Positions 7,851-15,208 are shown, counted from the first letter of the stretch. The stretch is 15,888 nt of DNA from Nitrososphaeraceae archaeon (GCA_025922715.1 JAICHH010000021.1:1-15888); one strand, 5' to 3'. Program-made: numbers and translations. The notes: generated from the letters alone by a model not told the origin.

Positions 7851-8900
7851 TTGAGGACTTTTAATAATCAAGAAGATGAAATAGTAGAATTTTCATCTAT
7901 TTTCCCATTTAGAATTAGTCATATGTCACCTTCTAGCGCTAGTTATATTACACATATAAATAAAGAGAATATTTATAATTACGATAGTTCTAGTTTTGAT
8001 TCTTCATTTAAAATCTTAACGGAGCGTCTTTTAAAAGAACCTTTTCACTTTGAACCTAATAACTATCAGTCAGGTTATGCTATCCCTTCTATTTTAAATC
8101 TCAAAGTTGTGCTAATTCCTTATTATGAAATTATTGATGGAAACATAAGTCAGAATGTAACTGGTAAAGAAAAATTAGGGGCAGTAACTAAACAGACTAC
8201 AGCTATTAAAGCTCAAAAGTTAAAGTATATTATTGATGCAAGTACATTTGCAAATAGTAAAATAATTTTAGTTTGTAAAGTTAAAACCATAGATGAAGCT
8301 CGTGACTTTCTTACCGACTATTTAAAAGCAATAGGATTTAAGGCAAGTAACGATACTTGGGATTTTGTTTATAATGAGTCAGATTCTATTATGCAGCAAT
8401 TACTTCTCTCACTTTACGATTATTGGCCTACAAATGAAAGTCAGACAACATCTATAAAAATAGGAGGTAAAACAATCTCAGCTAATTATTCAGGAAGAGG
8501 AAAGTATGATTTAAGGTTAGAAGAGGTTAATGATGAAATAAAAAACCGTATTATTAATGGTGACCATATAGAAAATATTTCACTAAAACCACCAATAGGT
8601 ATCCCAGGAATTAAATTAAGAAAATCTGTACCAAAGATCAGCATAAATGATCAAGGAATTATCAGTTGTAGAGCAAATATTAACTATGAAAATTTTGTCA
8701 TAATAAAGTGGTTTATTGAAGAAACTATCAATATAATAAAACAACTAAATAAAGTCAAACAACCAAAAGCATCATATATCAAACTTGAAGACTTTATCAC
8801 CCAAGAAATAGCTCACGTCAAAGATTCAAAACTGCCAATTTATGACAATTCATTAAAAATTAACAATAATGAAAAGATTCTCAGGGGCACGAACGATTGA
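7851..8900 (+). CDS. Unrecognised protein of the Dna2-like operon (operon gene B)
   Basis: 349 residues with no family I recognise and no Walker, zinc, nuclease or membrane motif. It looks soluble and mixed alpha/beta: a conserved-looking block IPSILNLKVVLIPYYEIID (about 78-96), a helical stretch DEARDFLTDYLKAIGFK, a region rich in Gly and Pro (PPIGIPGIKLRKSVPK), and a C-terminal helix FVIIKWFIEETINIIKQL. It starts at TTG three bases after gene A, with GGAG in the last codons of A as a possible Shine-Dalgarno site. Its stop overlaps the TTG of gene C (TTGA, 8897-8900), so translation is probably coupled. Because it sits between the ATPase and the nuclease, it is likely a subunit or DNA-binding adaptor of the same complex; this is inference from gene order alone. 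Confidence 0.85.
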   Translation: MRTFNNQEDEIVEFSSIFPFRISHMSPSSASYITHINKENIYNYDSSSFDSSFKILTERLLKEPFHFEPNNYQSGYAIPSILNLKVVLIPYYEIIDGNISQNVTGKEKLGAVTKQTTAIKAQKLKYIIDASTFANSKIILVCKVKTIDEARDFLTDYLKAIGFKASNDTWDFVYNESDSIMQQLLLSLYDYWPTNESQTTSIKIGGKTISANYSGRGKYDLRLEEVNDEIKNRIINGDHIENISLKPPIGIPGIKLRKSVPKISINDQGIISCRANINYENFVIIKWFIEETINIIKQLNKVKQPKASYIKLEDFITQEIAHVKDSKLPIYDNSLKINNNEKILRGTND

Positions 8901-10546
8901 TCAATAATCATTCAACTTGGCACTTGAACCATACTGATATACATAACACTAATAATATCAAAAATGTTGATTCTCGCTGTCAGGTTCTTAATTTTAATTC
9001 TTCAAATAACAATGTTCCCAAGGTAGACTTTCATAAAGATATTGACAATGATTATACTTTAACTTCCAAAGATGTTATAAGGAAAATAAATCCAGTAGTA
9101 CTTCCTAGAATAAGTGCTATAGCTAATATTGGCCTTTGTGAACGTGCTGCCTATAATATCTCTTTCTTTGGTATGGAATCGGATAATAATTTTACTGCTG
9201 AAGGAGTAATAGGTGATGCAATTCATAGAATCACCTTAAGATCTATAATGGAGATTACACAATCACTAAAAAATGGTAGTAGTAATGCCATCAATTCTTC
9301 TACAAATATTACTACAAGAAAATCTAAAGCTAAAGACATTTTTATTAGAAATGCGGAAAGAGATATCAAAATCAATTGGAAACGTTTTATGCTTTCAAAT
9401 ATAGAAAATCCTTTGCCTTCTATCCTAGATGATCTGGAAATTAGAGCCGATAGATTAGTTCATCAGTTATTTGCAAAAGAAGAAGAGGGAGAGAAAAAAC
9501 AAATCATTTTTAGACCCGAATTTACAATTCGTAATATCAAAATTCCACTCGAAGGGAGACTTGATTTAATTAAAATTAAGCTTTCAAATAAACAAAGAGA
9601 AAAAGGGAGTAATAGTTATAATGGAATTAAATATTTAAATTCATATGTGACTGCAGAAGATTTAGCTAATTTAGAAAAAGAATCAGTAGAAATAGTACAA
9701 ATAAAAACAGGTAATTATCGACCAAGAACTGCTGTTTGGAATCTTCAAGCAGATGCTGAGGCTCTTTTACTTATGCAAACATTAAATCTAAAAGAACCTC
9801 CTAAATATACATGGCAATTTGCTGATAAAGATGGTAATAGAAAAAAATTTGATTTTGCAAAAGTATACAAAGTAATAGACAAATATATACAAATTTGGAA
9901 GTCTGAGGTTTCTCCACAAATTACTGGCTTTTGTCCTAAATGCCCATTGAGAGAAGGATGTTTAAATTGGGCATTTGTTAGTAATAATGTATTAACAGAA
10001 GATGAAAGAATAAAAAGAAACATAGAATTTCGTCTTTCGAAAAGAATAAGAGAAGAAGTTTCACTTGATGATAGATGGAAAGCATATGTAGTTTTACAGT
10101 CGGCAGAGAAAAGACAAAGGGAAGGATCTGCTATTACAAATTTGTATATTGATACCTCTTCAATTGAAGCGGAGAAACAAAAAATTACTTTACTAGGTGA
10201 TGAATATTTTGGTCAATTCTTAGATTTTAGTGTAGGTGAACATGTGACTATTTCTGATGGTACTCCAAATTTAGGAAGTAATCCTAATGCAGTTATAAGA
10301 GCAATTGATATCGATAGAAAATCAATTACACTAGAATTTTACAGAGATGATTTGTATTATCTTTTGTACGATAACAGAGATAAATCCCCTCTTACTATTG
10401 ACAGATTTAATTTTAGTAGTGGATTAATATCAATGAAATTTCTTGATAGTTTCTTTAGACTATCTTCCTACGCTGATGATATAGTATTAAAGAAAAGAAG
10501 TCTTAGGCAAGATGAGCAGAATATTATAGGTATGCAAAGAAGGTAG
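8897..10546 (+). CDS. Dna2/Cas4-type Fe-S PD-(D/E)XK nuclease with C-terminal barrel domain (operon gene C)
   Basis: 549-residue nuclease subunit. After a polar Asn-rich N-terminus (about 1-60) come the RecB/Cas4/Dna2 motifs in order: IGLCERAAYN with Cys81, AEGVIGDAIHR with His110, PLEGRLDLI with Asp223, VEIVQIKTG with Gln268 and Lys270, LQADAEALLL (Gln284), then CPKCPLREGC with Cys346, Cys349 and Cys355. One N-terminal plus three C-terminal cysteines is the 4Fe-4S pattern of Cas4, AddB and Dna2. Gln268 replaces the usual acidic residue of (D/E)xK. Residues about 400-535 (FSVGEHVTISDGTP, ITLEFYRDD) look like the beta-barrel/stalk preceding the motor in Dna2/UPF1 helicases. The start is TTG, overlapping gene B by four bases; the next Met (93) lies after Cys81. 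The helicase gene follows after 32 bases. Predicted role: cutting single-stranded DNA flaps or resected ends. Confidence 0.85.
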   Translation: MINNHSTWHLNHTDIHNTNNIKNVDSRCQVLNFNSSNNNVPKVDFHKDIDNDYTLTSKDVIRKINPVVLPRISAIANIGLCERAAYNISFFGMESDNNFTAEGVIGDAIHRITLRSIMEITQSLKNGSSNAINSSTNITTRKSKAKDIFIRNAERDIKINWKRFMLSNIENPLPSILDDLEIRADRLVHQLFAKEEEGEKKQIIFRPEFTIRNIKIPLEGRLDLIKIKLSNKQREKGSNSYNGIKYLNSYVTAEDLANLEKESVEIVQIKTGNYRPRTAVWNLQADAEALLLMQTLNLKEPPKYTWQFADKDGNRKKFDFAKVYKVIDKYIQIWKSEVSPQITGFCPKCPLREGCLNWAFVSNNVLTEDERIKRNIEFRLSKRIREEVSLDDRWKAYVVLQSAEKRQREGSAITNLYIDTSSIEAEKQKITLLGDEYFGQFLDFSVGEHVTISDGTPNLGSNPNAVIRAIDIDRKSITLEFYRDDLYYLLYDNRDKSPLTIDRFNFSSGLISMKFLDSFFRLSSYADDIVLKKRSLRQDEQNIIGMQRR

Positions 10547-10578
10547 TTACTTGATATGAATGGACTAGTATAAACAAA

Positions 10579-11889
10579 ATGAATACTGGTCGAAAGTTTC
10601 CATCCTTTGATGGAATTGAAAATTTTGAGCAAAAGACAGCAAGATATAGAATAAATTCAGAAAAAACAGTTCCTGTCACAGGACCTCCTGGTACTGGAAA
10701 ATCAACTGTTATCTCACATTGTTGTTTTGATCTTTTAAATGATGATTATTTTCCAATTTTAGTTACTGCTCCAACCAATGTGATGATTGATAGCATTTTA
10801 TCAAAAATAGATTCTCTTCTACAACGGGAAAAAATTCAAATACCTAGTGGGTTTGTTATTAGATATGGTAACGTTGCTAATCTAAATAGAACATATAATC
10901 ATCTTATTAAATATACCTTTGATAATATTGTAGAGGATTATTGTAGTTCAGGCTATTCTAACTATGCTGATAATAATAAGTTTTATAATAAGATAACTAT
11001 AGCCAAAGATTTTTTTCAAAGCGCTAGAATAATATTAAGTACAGATTATAGTGCTAAAGATCTTGGCAATATAATTAAAGTTGGAGCAGTTATAGTAGAT
11101 GAGGCAGGATTAGTTGGTCTTGACAGAATGGGAATGTTATTTTCCTCGCTAAGAGATAATAATGGTAAAATTATTGTCATTGGAGATGATAAACAACTGC
11201 CACCAGTATCCAATGATTATGTAACGGAAAGCCTATTTGGCTCTGTCTTGGAACATTTTCATACTACGTTACTTAAAAGAGAATATAGATTTAACAAAGA
11301 TATTTTAGATTTGATTAATCCTTATTATGAGTATAAACTTGAAGCCGATTCTTCTGTTATGAATATATCCACCGCAGATATAGCTAATAAAGATTATGAT
11401 GGGATCAATGATAACTTATATAGACTCCTTAAACATGATAAAAATGTTGTATTTGTTGATACTAATGGAAAGTGTAAAGAAGAAAAGCATTTTACAAATA
11501 AAGGAGAAGTTGCAATTATCAAAGAGATTGTTGATGGATGTATCAGTATGGGAATTAAGGATATTATTGTTACAACACCATATAAACAACAAGAAAGACT
11601 ATGCAATTTTTATCTACAAAAAGGGATAAGAATTGGAACAATTGATGAATTTCAAGGTCAAGAAGCAGAAGTTACAATAATATCAATGGTTCGATCGAAC
11701 AATAAACCGAATTATCAAGAAGCTATAGGATTTGTTAATATTCCAAGATCATGTGTTGCATTCTCAAGGAGTAAGAGAAAAACAATAGTAGTAGGAGATA
11801 GAAATACTCTTATAAAAAATAATTTTTTATCTCACTCTATAGACACAATAACTCAAAAAGATGGATTTCTTTTATGGAGCAAATATTAA
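10579..11889 (+). CDS. UPF1/Dna2-like superfamily 1B helicase motor (operon gene D)
   Basis: 436-residue DNA or RNA helicase with all SF1B motifs: Q motif near Gln18, Walker A GPPGTGKST (35-43), Ia TAPTN (63-67), II VDEAG (173-177), III GDDKQLPP (202-209), IV LLKREYRF (231-238), TPYKQQ (333-338), V TIDEFQGQEAEVTIISMVRS (354-373), and VI VAFSRSKRK (393-401) with Arg397 as the likely arginine finger. The protein is only the motor: unlike Dna2, UPF1 or SMUBP2 it lacks the N-terminal barrel (1B) domain, which appears instead at the C-terminus of gene C. Hence C and D together look like a split Dna2. ATG start at 10579, 32 bases after gene C; an in-frame stop at 10552 prevents a longer version. 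It is the last gene of the operon. Confidence 0.95.
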   Translation: MNTGRKFPSFDGIENFEQKTARYRINSEKTVPVTGPPGTGKSTVISHCCFDLLNDDYFPILVTAPTNVMIDSILSKIDSLLQREKIQIPSGFVIRYGNVANLNRTYNHLIKYTFDNIVEDYCSSGYSNYADNNKFYNKITIAKDFFQSARIILSTDYSAKDLGNIIKVGAVIVDEAGLVGLDRMGMLFSSLRDNNGKIIVIGDDKQLPPVSNDYVTESLFGSVLEHFHTTLLKREYRFNKDILDLINPYYEYKLEADSSVMNISTADIANKDYDGINDNLYRLLKHDKNVVFVDTNGKCKEEKHFTNKGEVAIIKEIVDGCISMGIKDIIVTTPYKQQERLCNFYLQKGIRIGTIDEFQGQEAEVTIISMVRSNNKPNYQEAIGFVNIPRSCVAFSRSKRKTIVVGDRNTLIKNNFLSHSIDTITQKDGFLLWSKY

Positions 11890-11967
11890 CTACAATTCAG
11901 TGTTGTTGTTGATTTATTGAAGTTCCTAGCGATTGGACTAGAAAGATTAATATTTATAAAAATAAGT

Positions 11968-11973
11968 AAAAAA
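11968..11973 (-). terminator. Oligo-T terminator candidate after the PRC-barrel-like gene
   Basis: Six A on the plus strand, T6 on the minus strand, about 60 bases beyond the stop at 12033. Located in the gap between convergent genes. A T6 on the plus strand at 12039-12044 could likewise end the helicase operon transcript. Confidence 0.35.
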
Positions 11974-12032
11974 TTTATTAAATAAGAGGTATTACATAAA
12001 ATATAATTCTTCAAAATTAAGTTTGTAAGAAG

Positions 12033-12272
12033 TTAGTCTTTTTTGTATTGTTTTGCTTCTTCCTCTGTTACTCTTAAATAGACCGTATCGCCATCAAAAC
12101 GCTCTAGCAAATTTTTAGGGATATAGAATTTGTCTTTGTCTACATTACCTCTTTGAGTTATTATATATTCTCCTGAAATTTCTTGAACTTCACCAAGGTC
12201 AGCTTCACCTAAACCTCTTGCTTCTTTTTTAATAATATCTCCTGGATTATAGTCTATAGAATCACTAGACAT
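12033..12272 (-). CDS. PRC-barrel-like small protein
   Basis: 79-residue soluble protein resembling the PRC-barrel/DUF2171 type: a beta-rich core GEVQEISGEYIITQRGNVDKD, then FYIPKNLLERFDGDTVYLRV followed by TEEEAKQYKKD. In this fold the IP..L.......VYL.VT.EE pattern is characteristic. Such proteins are cytoplasmic and may act in RNA processing or stress; no specific function can be assigned. The ATG start is supported by a TATA box at 12295-12304, about 27 bases upstream, so the mRNA is probably leaderless. It converges on the helicase operon. Confidence 0.7.
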   Translation of the reverse strand: MSSDSIDYNPGDIIKKEARGLGEADLGEVQEISGEYIITQRGNVDKDKFYIPKNLLERFDGDTVYLRVTEEEAKQYKKD

Positions 12273-12294
12273 ATTAATAATGTTTAGTGTTACA

Positions 12295-12304
12295 TTTATA
12301 TAAG
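12295..12304 (-). promoter_or_regulatory. TATA box of the PRC-barrel-like gene
   Basis: Minus-strand CTTATATAAA centred about 27 bases before the ATG at 12272, the archaeal TATA-to-start distance for leaderless transcription. Confidence 0.6.
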
Positions 12305-12348
12305 TTCTTTTTGAGATTAATAAAATATATCGCTCTTTCAGTACAACT

Positions 12349-12705
12349 CTATTTATAATCTAATTTTTTAATTTTATCAACTAGGCTAAGAGCATCACAT
12401 CCAGCCTCTGTAGTTATATAAAGCAAATGATTCTTATCTAAAGGCATAGTAATGCGTTTTATCTTTTCATATTCAGCAAGTACAAACTTCCCTTTTCCGA
12501 TCTTTTTTTCGAGTGTACGGCGCATTTTCCATGCACCAAGTGCAATTTGAAGAGAATGTTTGCTTTCTTCTTTTGTTAGGAGATTTGTTACTCCAGGTCT
12601 ATGTTCAGAAAAAAGAAATATGTTATCATTAATATCAAATATTGTTACAAAACGGATAGCTGGATCAAGACTCATAATTTGCTCTCCGATTTTTTTATAA
12701 TCCAT
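12349..12705 (-). CDS. DUF6659-like thaumarchaeal protein, start revised to 12705
   Basis: 118-residue soluble protein of a family frequent in ammonia-oxidising archaea (DUF6659-like, from memory). Visible features: a start MDYKKIGEQIMSLDPAIRFV, the strand FDINDNIFLFSEHRPGV, the helix KHSLQIALGAWKMRRTLEKK, then GKGKFVLAEYEKIKRITMPL and LLYITTE. The order strand, helix, strands recalls roadblock/profilin-like sensor folds, but this is tentative. A longer frame begins at 12747, yet the TATA box at 12727-12736 lies downstream of that ATG and 26 bases before the ATG at 12705, so the shorter protein is the likely product, from a leaderless mRNA. The 76-base gap to the PRC-barrel-like gene contains that gene's own promoter. 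Confidence 0.8.
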   Translation of the reverse strand: MDYKKIGEQIMSLDPAIRFVTIFDINDNIFLFSEHRPGVTNLLTKEESKHSLQIALGAWKMRRTLEKKIGKGKFVLAEYEKIKRITMPLDKNHLLYITTEAGCDALSLVDKIKKLDYK

Positions 12706-12726
12706 TATTAAATAGTTAGTTATGTC

Positions 12727-12736
12727 TATATAAAAA
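12727..12736 (-). promoter_or_regulatory. TATA box deciding the start of the DUF6659-like gene
   Basis: Minus-strand TTTTTATATA centred 26 bases before the internal ATG at 12705. It lies inside the longer open frame that begins at 12747, so that upstream ATG would not be transcribed from this promoter. Confidence 0.6.
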
Positions 12737-12747
12737 GTTTGTAGCAA

Positions 12748-13168
12748 AAAGTTTTCTTATCACGTTAGAAATGATTCTAACTTTCTATATGACTCGATTG
12801 ATATATCTTTGTGCAGAGAGTTAATAAATCTGATTTGGTAGTTAATCAACTATATATAAAAAGCAATGACAAATTATAAGATAAAGCCCTATAAATTATA
12901 ATAGATAAATCATGATCGACTTGCGATTGAAAATTAGTATATATGTTAATGAATTAAAACTATTTTACATTCAATTATATAAATAAAAATAACCTCTATT
13001 ATTGCACTCTATTATTGCATCTAGATGGGATTTAAACTCATAGATTAATTCTTTTTATTTATTGACAAGTACCAATATTCTCATTCATACCTATCATAGC
13101 AATTCAATAGGTGATCAATCACACAAAGAATCTAGAGTAAACTGAATCTAATTACAAATAGCCATAAA
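12748..13168. other. AT-rich intergenic region
   Basis: About 420 bases without a recognisable gene on either strand. The only structure seen is the exact 13-base tandem duplication at 12994-13019. It separates two minus-strand genes that each have their own TATA box. Confidence 0.5.
12994..13019 (+). repeat. Exact tandem duplication of a 13-base unit
   Basis: CTCTATTATTGCA occurs twice head to tail (12994-13006 and 13007-13019). Probably a slippage duplication; two copies are too few for a CRISPR or iteron array. Confidence 0.8.
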
Positions 13169-13774
13169 TTAATGTCTGTAGTGAGAGGCAAATGTATTTA
13201 TTTCTTGAGAACTTAAATCATTAAGGAATTGATTTCTATGTAATTTTCCATATATTACGATATCTCGAGCTAACATTTGTATCCTTTGTGATAATGATTC
13301 GTTTCTAATATTTCCATTTGTTCTAAAGTCTTTTTCTCCATTTATAGAGATGCCATAAGGCATACTCCATCCATAACATTGTCTTACTGCTGTGCGCATC
13401 TGATCCATTACTGTCAATCCTTTTTCATGAGAGGAACATATATACCCAAAAAGTTTTCCTGCAAATTCAGACCAAAAGTAATCTAGAAAATTTTTCATAG
13501 AACCAGCCATAGAACCATGATAATCAGGAGTAGATAGAATAAAAGCATCAGCCCACTTTACCATTTTTTCAGCTATTGAGATTTCCGTTTTTTTATCATG
13601 TTCTTGATAATACAAAAATGGTAGTATTGTTTGTCTTAAGTCCAAAATTTGAATTTCTGCACCATAATTTGTCTTTATTATATCAAGTGTTAAATTCAAG
13701 GCTTTAGTACTGGTGGATTCTTTTCGCATACTAGAAGCAACTCCTAAAACATTAAGCCTTTTATTTGATATCAC
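13169..13774 (-). CDS. NADPH-dependent FMN reductase (flavodoxin fold)
   Basis: 201-residue flavin reductase/quinone reductase-like protein, cytoplasmic. The N-terminal LNVLGVASSMRKESTSTKAL is the FMN phosphate-binding loop region (SSxRxxS). Residues about 74-97 (WADAFILSTPDYHGS, MKNFLDYFW) hold the typical STPxYHGSxxxxxKNxLD flavin-contact motif, and GKLFGYICSSHEKG follows as the next strand. The C-terminus is helical. Likely reaction: reduction of FMN or a bound flavin by NAD(P)H, with quinone, metal or arsenical reduction possible for relatives. The start is GTG at 13774: the ATG two bases upstream is out of frame and stops at once. A TATA box at 13795-13804, 26 bases before the GTG, supports it. 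Apparently monocistronic. Confidence 0.92.
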   Translation of the reverse strand: MISNKRLNVLGVASSMRKESTSTKALNLTLDIIKTNYGAEIQILDLRQTILPFLYYQEHDKKTEISIAEKMVKWADAFILSTPDYHGSMAGSMKNFLDYFWSEFAGKLFGYICSSHEKGLTVMDQMRTAVRQCYGWSMPYGISINGEKDFRTNGNIRNESLSQRIQMLARDIVIYGKLHRNQFLNDLSSQEINTFASHYRH

Positions 13775-14183
13775 ATTAATTTATTATCTTCTATATTTTA
13801 TAAGTCTAAAGGTTTACAAATTATAAAATATAATATTACCAAAGAGAAAAAAATTTTCTTCAAAAATATTTTACTAATAGTGGTTACTATATTATGTTTA
13901 TATATATTCATACTATTATAATTAATAATAAGTGATTGTTATAATTATAAAAATTTTGATCGTTTGGTTTAATTATAAATCTACAAATAGCTTATTGTTT
14001 CTTATTAATTGATAAAATATTTTAGGGTCTTACAATATTTACTTCTCTTACGTGATTCTTCTGCCTCTGGACTAATTTTCTTAATTTTTCTTTATCATTG
14101 ATAAAATAGAATGGTTAATTAGGTAATGTAACAATCAACGGGTTGGAATAGGTTTTTAAATTATTATTGACCAAATGTCAACA
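13775..14183. other. AT-rich intergenic region without a supported gene
   Basis: About 410 bases, including the FMN-reductase TATA box at 13795-13804. Minus-strand frames of about 25-30 codons end near 14022 (for example EKLRKLVQRQKNHVREVNIV), but neighbouring frames look equally protein-like and none has a start, so I do not call a gene. It may be further decayed sequence belonging to the pseudogene cluster to the right. Confidence 0.45.
13795..13804 (-). promoter_or_regulatory. TATA box of the FMN reductase gene
   Basis: Minus-strand CTTATAAAAT centred 26 bases before the GTG start at 13774; predicts a leaderless transcript. Confidence 0.55.
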
Positions 14184-14391
14184 CTAATAATCTATATCAT
14201 CGTTATTCATTTCATAAAGATCTGCCATCTGACATAACCTCATCTAATAGAATTAAGTCGATGTCCTGTTTTTCTAGAAATATTTTGGACCGTATTTGAC
14301 TGATGATCACGACAACCAACATGTCTATATGAAAGACAAAGACGTAATGAACCCAATCTGAACCAATTTTTTTACATTCTTCACAACCCAT
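14184..14391 (-). pseudogene. UBP-type zinc-finger protein, decayed
   Basis: Relic of a small UBP/ZnF domain protein of the kind found in many archaea and bacteria. It begins MGCEECKKIGSDWVH (14391-14347), matching the family's CxxC...WVHLRLCL entry. One missing T after WVH throws it out of frame; the next frame continues RLCLSYRHVGCRDHQSNT and then a TGH..NSI segment, parallel to the family's LRLCLxCGHVGCCD...H...H...GHP. Two metal-binding cysteines are replaced (Cys to Tyr and Cys to Arg) and several histidines are lost, so this is not only a sequencing slip. The C-terminal EPGEDWxWCYVDE part survives at best as traces before the TAG at 14184. Family recall is from memory; the match covers the diagnostic core. 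Confidence 0.68.
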
Positions 14392-14576
14392 TATATTTCC
14401 GGTTAAATTTGATTAATGTGTGAACATTCAGATTTATATATTGATTAATATAGAATTTATTATCTATATACCATCATATCATAAATAACAAAAACAAAAA
14501 TAATACATATTACGTCTTAATACTATGCTGAATAATGCTTATATTAATAATAACATTTTCTTTTGTCTGCTACACA

Positions 14577-14586
14577 TAAAGTATAA
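14577..14586 (+). promoter_or_regulatory. TATA box of the monooxygenase-like pseudogene
   Basis: ATAAAGTATA centred about 28 bases before the ATG at 14610. The promoter looks intact although the gene is broken. Confidence 0.45.
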
Positions 14587-14609
14587 TTTTCTACTAAATA
14601 TAGAGTAAT

Positions 14610-15208
14610 ATGGCCAAATACAATACCGATAATAATAATTCTTCTAAACCAGTTACTGTAATTGTTAAACGTATTGCTAAAAAGAATAAAATCAAAGAAT
14701 TTGAAGAATGGCTTTTAGGAATTTCCACGGAGGTCTCTAGACAAGAAGGAAGTATGGGGATTGATATAATAAGACCAACCGATAAATCTAAACTTGAATA
14801 CGTTGTAATATTTAGGTTTAACAATTATGAGACTCTCACAAAATGGGGAAACTCTTCAATACGTAATGAATGGTTAAAGAAAGGCAGGGAATAGTAGAAG
14901 CCGATCCTCACGTCCAAAAACTTTCAGGATTAGAGTTTTGGTCTACTCCTTATTATAACGATAAATCTTCTTCGATATTAGCATTAAGACCTCCACCCTG
15001 TTACAAAATGGTAATTGTTACTATTCCTGTTATATCGATTCTACTAACCACTTTAGTTCCTCAAATACATACTTTAACAGAAATGTTATCAATTCCTTTT
15101 TAACTAAGACTTATCGGTATTACTATAACAGTTCTGTTAATGACTTATTTAATAATGCCTTTTTTAACTAAATTATTAAGACCTTGGTTATTCAAAACAT
15201 TGAAATAA
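14610..15208 (+). pseudogene. ABM-domain membrane protein broken by frameshift and stop
   Basis: Antibiotic-biosynthesis-monooxygenase (ABM) type protein with a C-terminal membrane region. Residues 1-94 (14610-14894) hold the dimeric alpha/beta-barrel domain: VTVIVKRIAKKNKIKEFEEW, GSMGIDIIRP, EYVVIFRFNNYETLTKW, then NEWLKK. One base is missing in the A/G-rich stretch near 14877-14883. The other frame carries on as QGIVEADPHVQKLSGLEFW, then RPPPCYKMVIVTIPVISILL, the PP.YKM plus membrane helix typical of longer family members. An in-frame TAA at 15101-15103 interrupts; beyond it LRLIGITITVLLMTYLIMPF supplies a second helix, ending PWLFKTLK at 15208. The reading order is perfect, with two lesions only, so the gene was lost recently or one lesion is an error. 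Substrate unknown. Confidence 0.82.

Noticed and set aside
8897..10546. Gene C as a CRISPR-associated Cas4
   Set aside because: It shares the nuclease and cysteine pattern, but it is far longer than Cas4, carries a barrel-like C-terminal domain, is followed by a helicase, and there is no cas1, cas2 or CRISPR array in the window.
11396..11629. Open frame on the plus strand inside the helicase gene
   Set aside because: Lies wholly within gene D in another frame; gene D has conserved helicase motifs on both sides, so this is a shadow. The same applies to 11394-11606 and 9745-10023 on the minus strand.
12994..13019. Two 13-base copies as a CRISPR array or replication iterons
   Set aside because: Only two copies without spacers, no cas genes, and no further copies seen nearby; a slippage duplication is simpler.
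14022..14116. Minus-strand fragment with EKLRKLVQRQKNHVREVNIV as a gene remnant
   Set aside because: Another frame over the same bases looks equally protein-like, there is no start codon, and no family matches.
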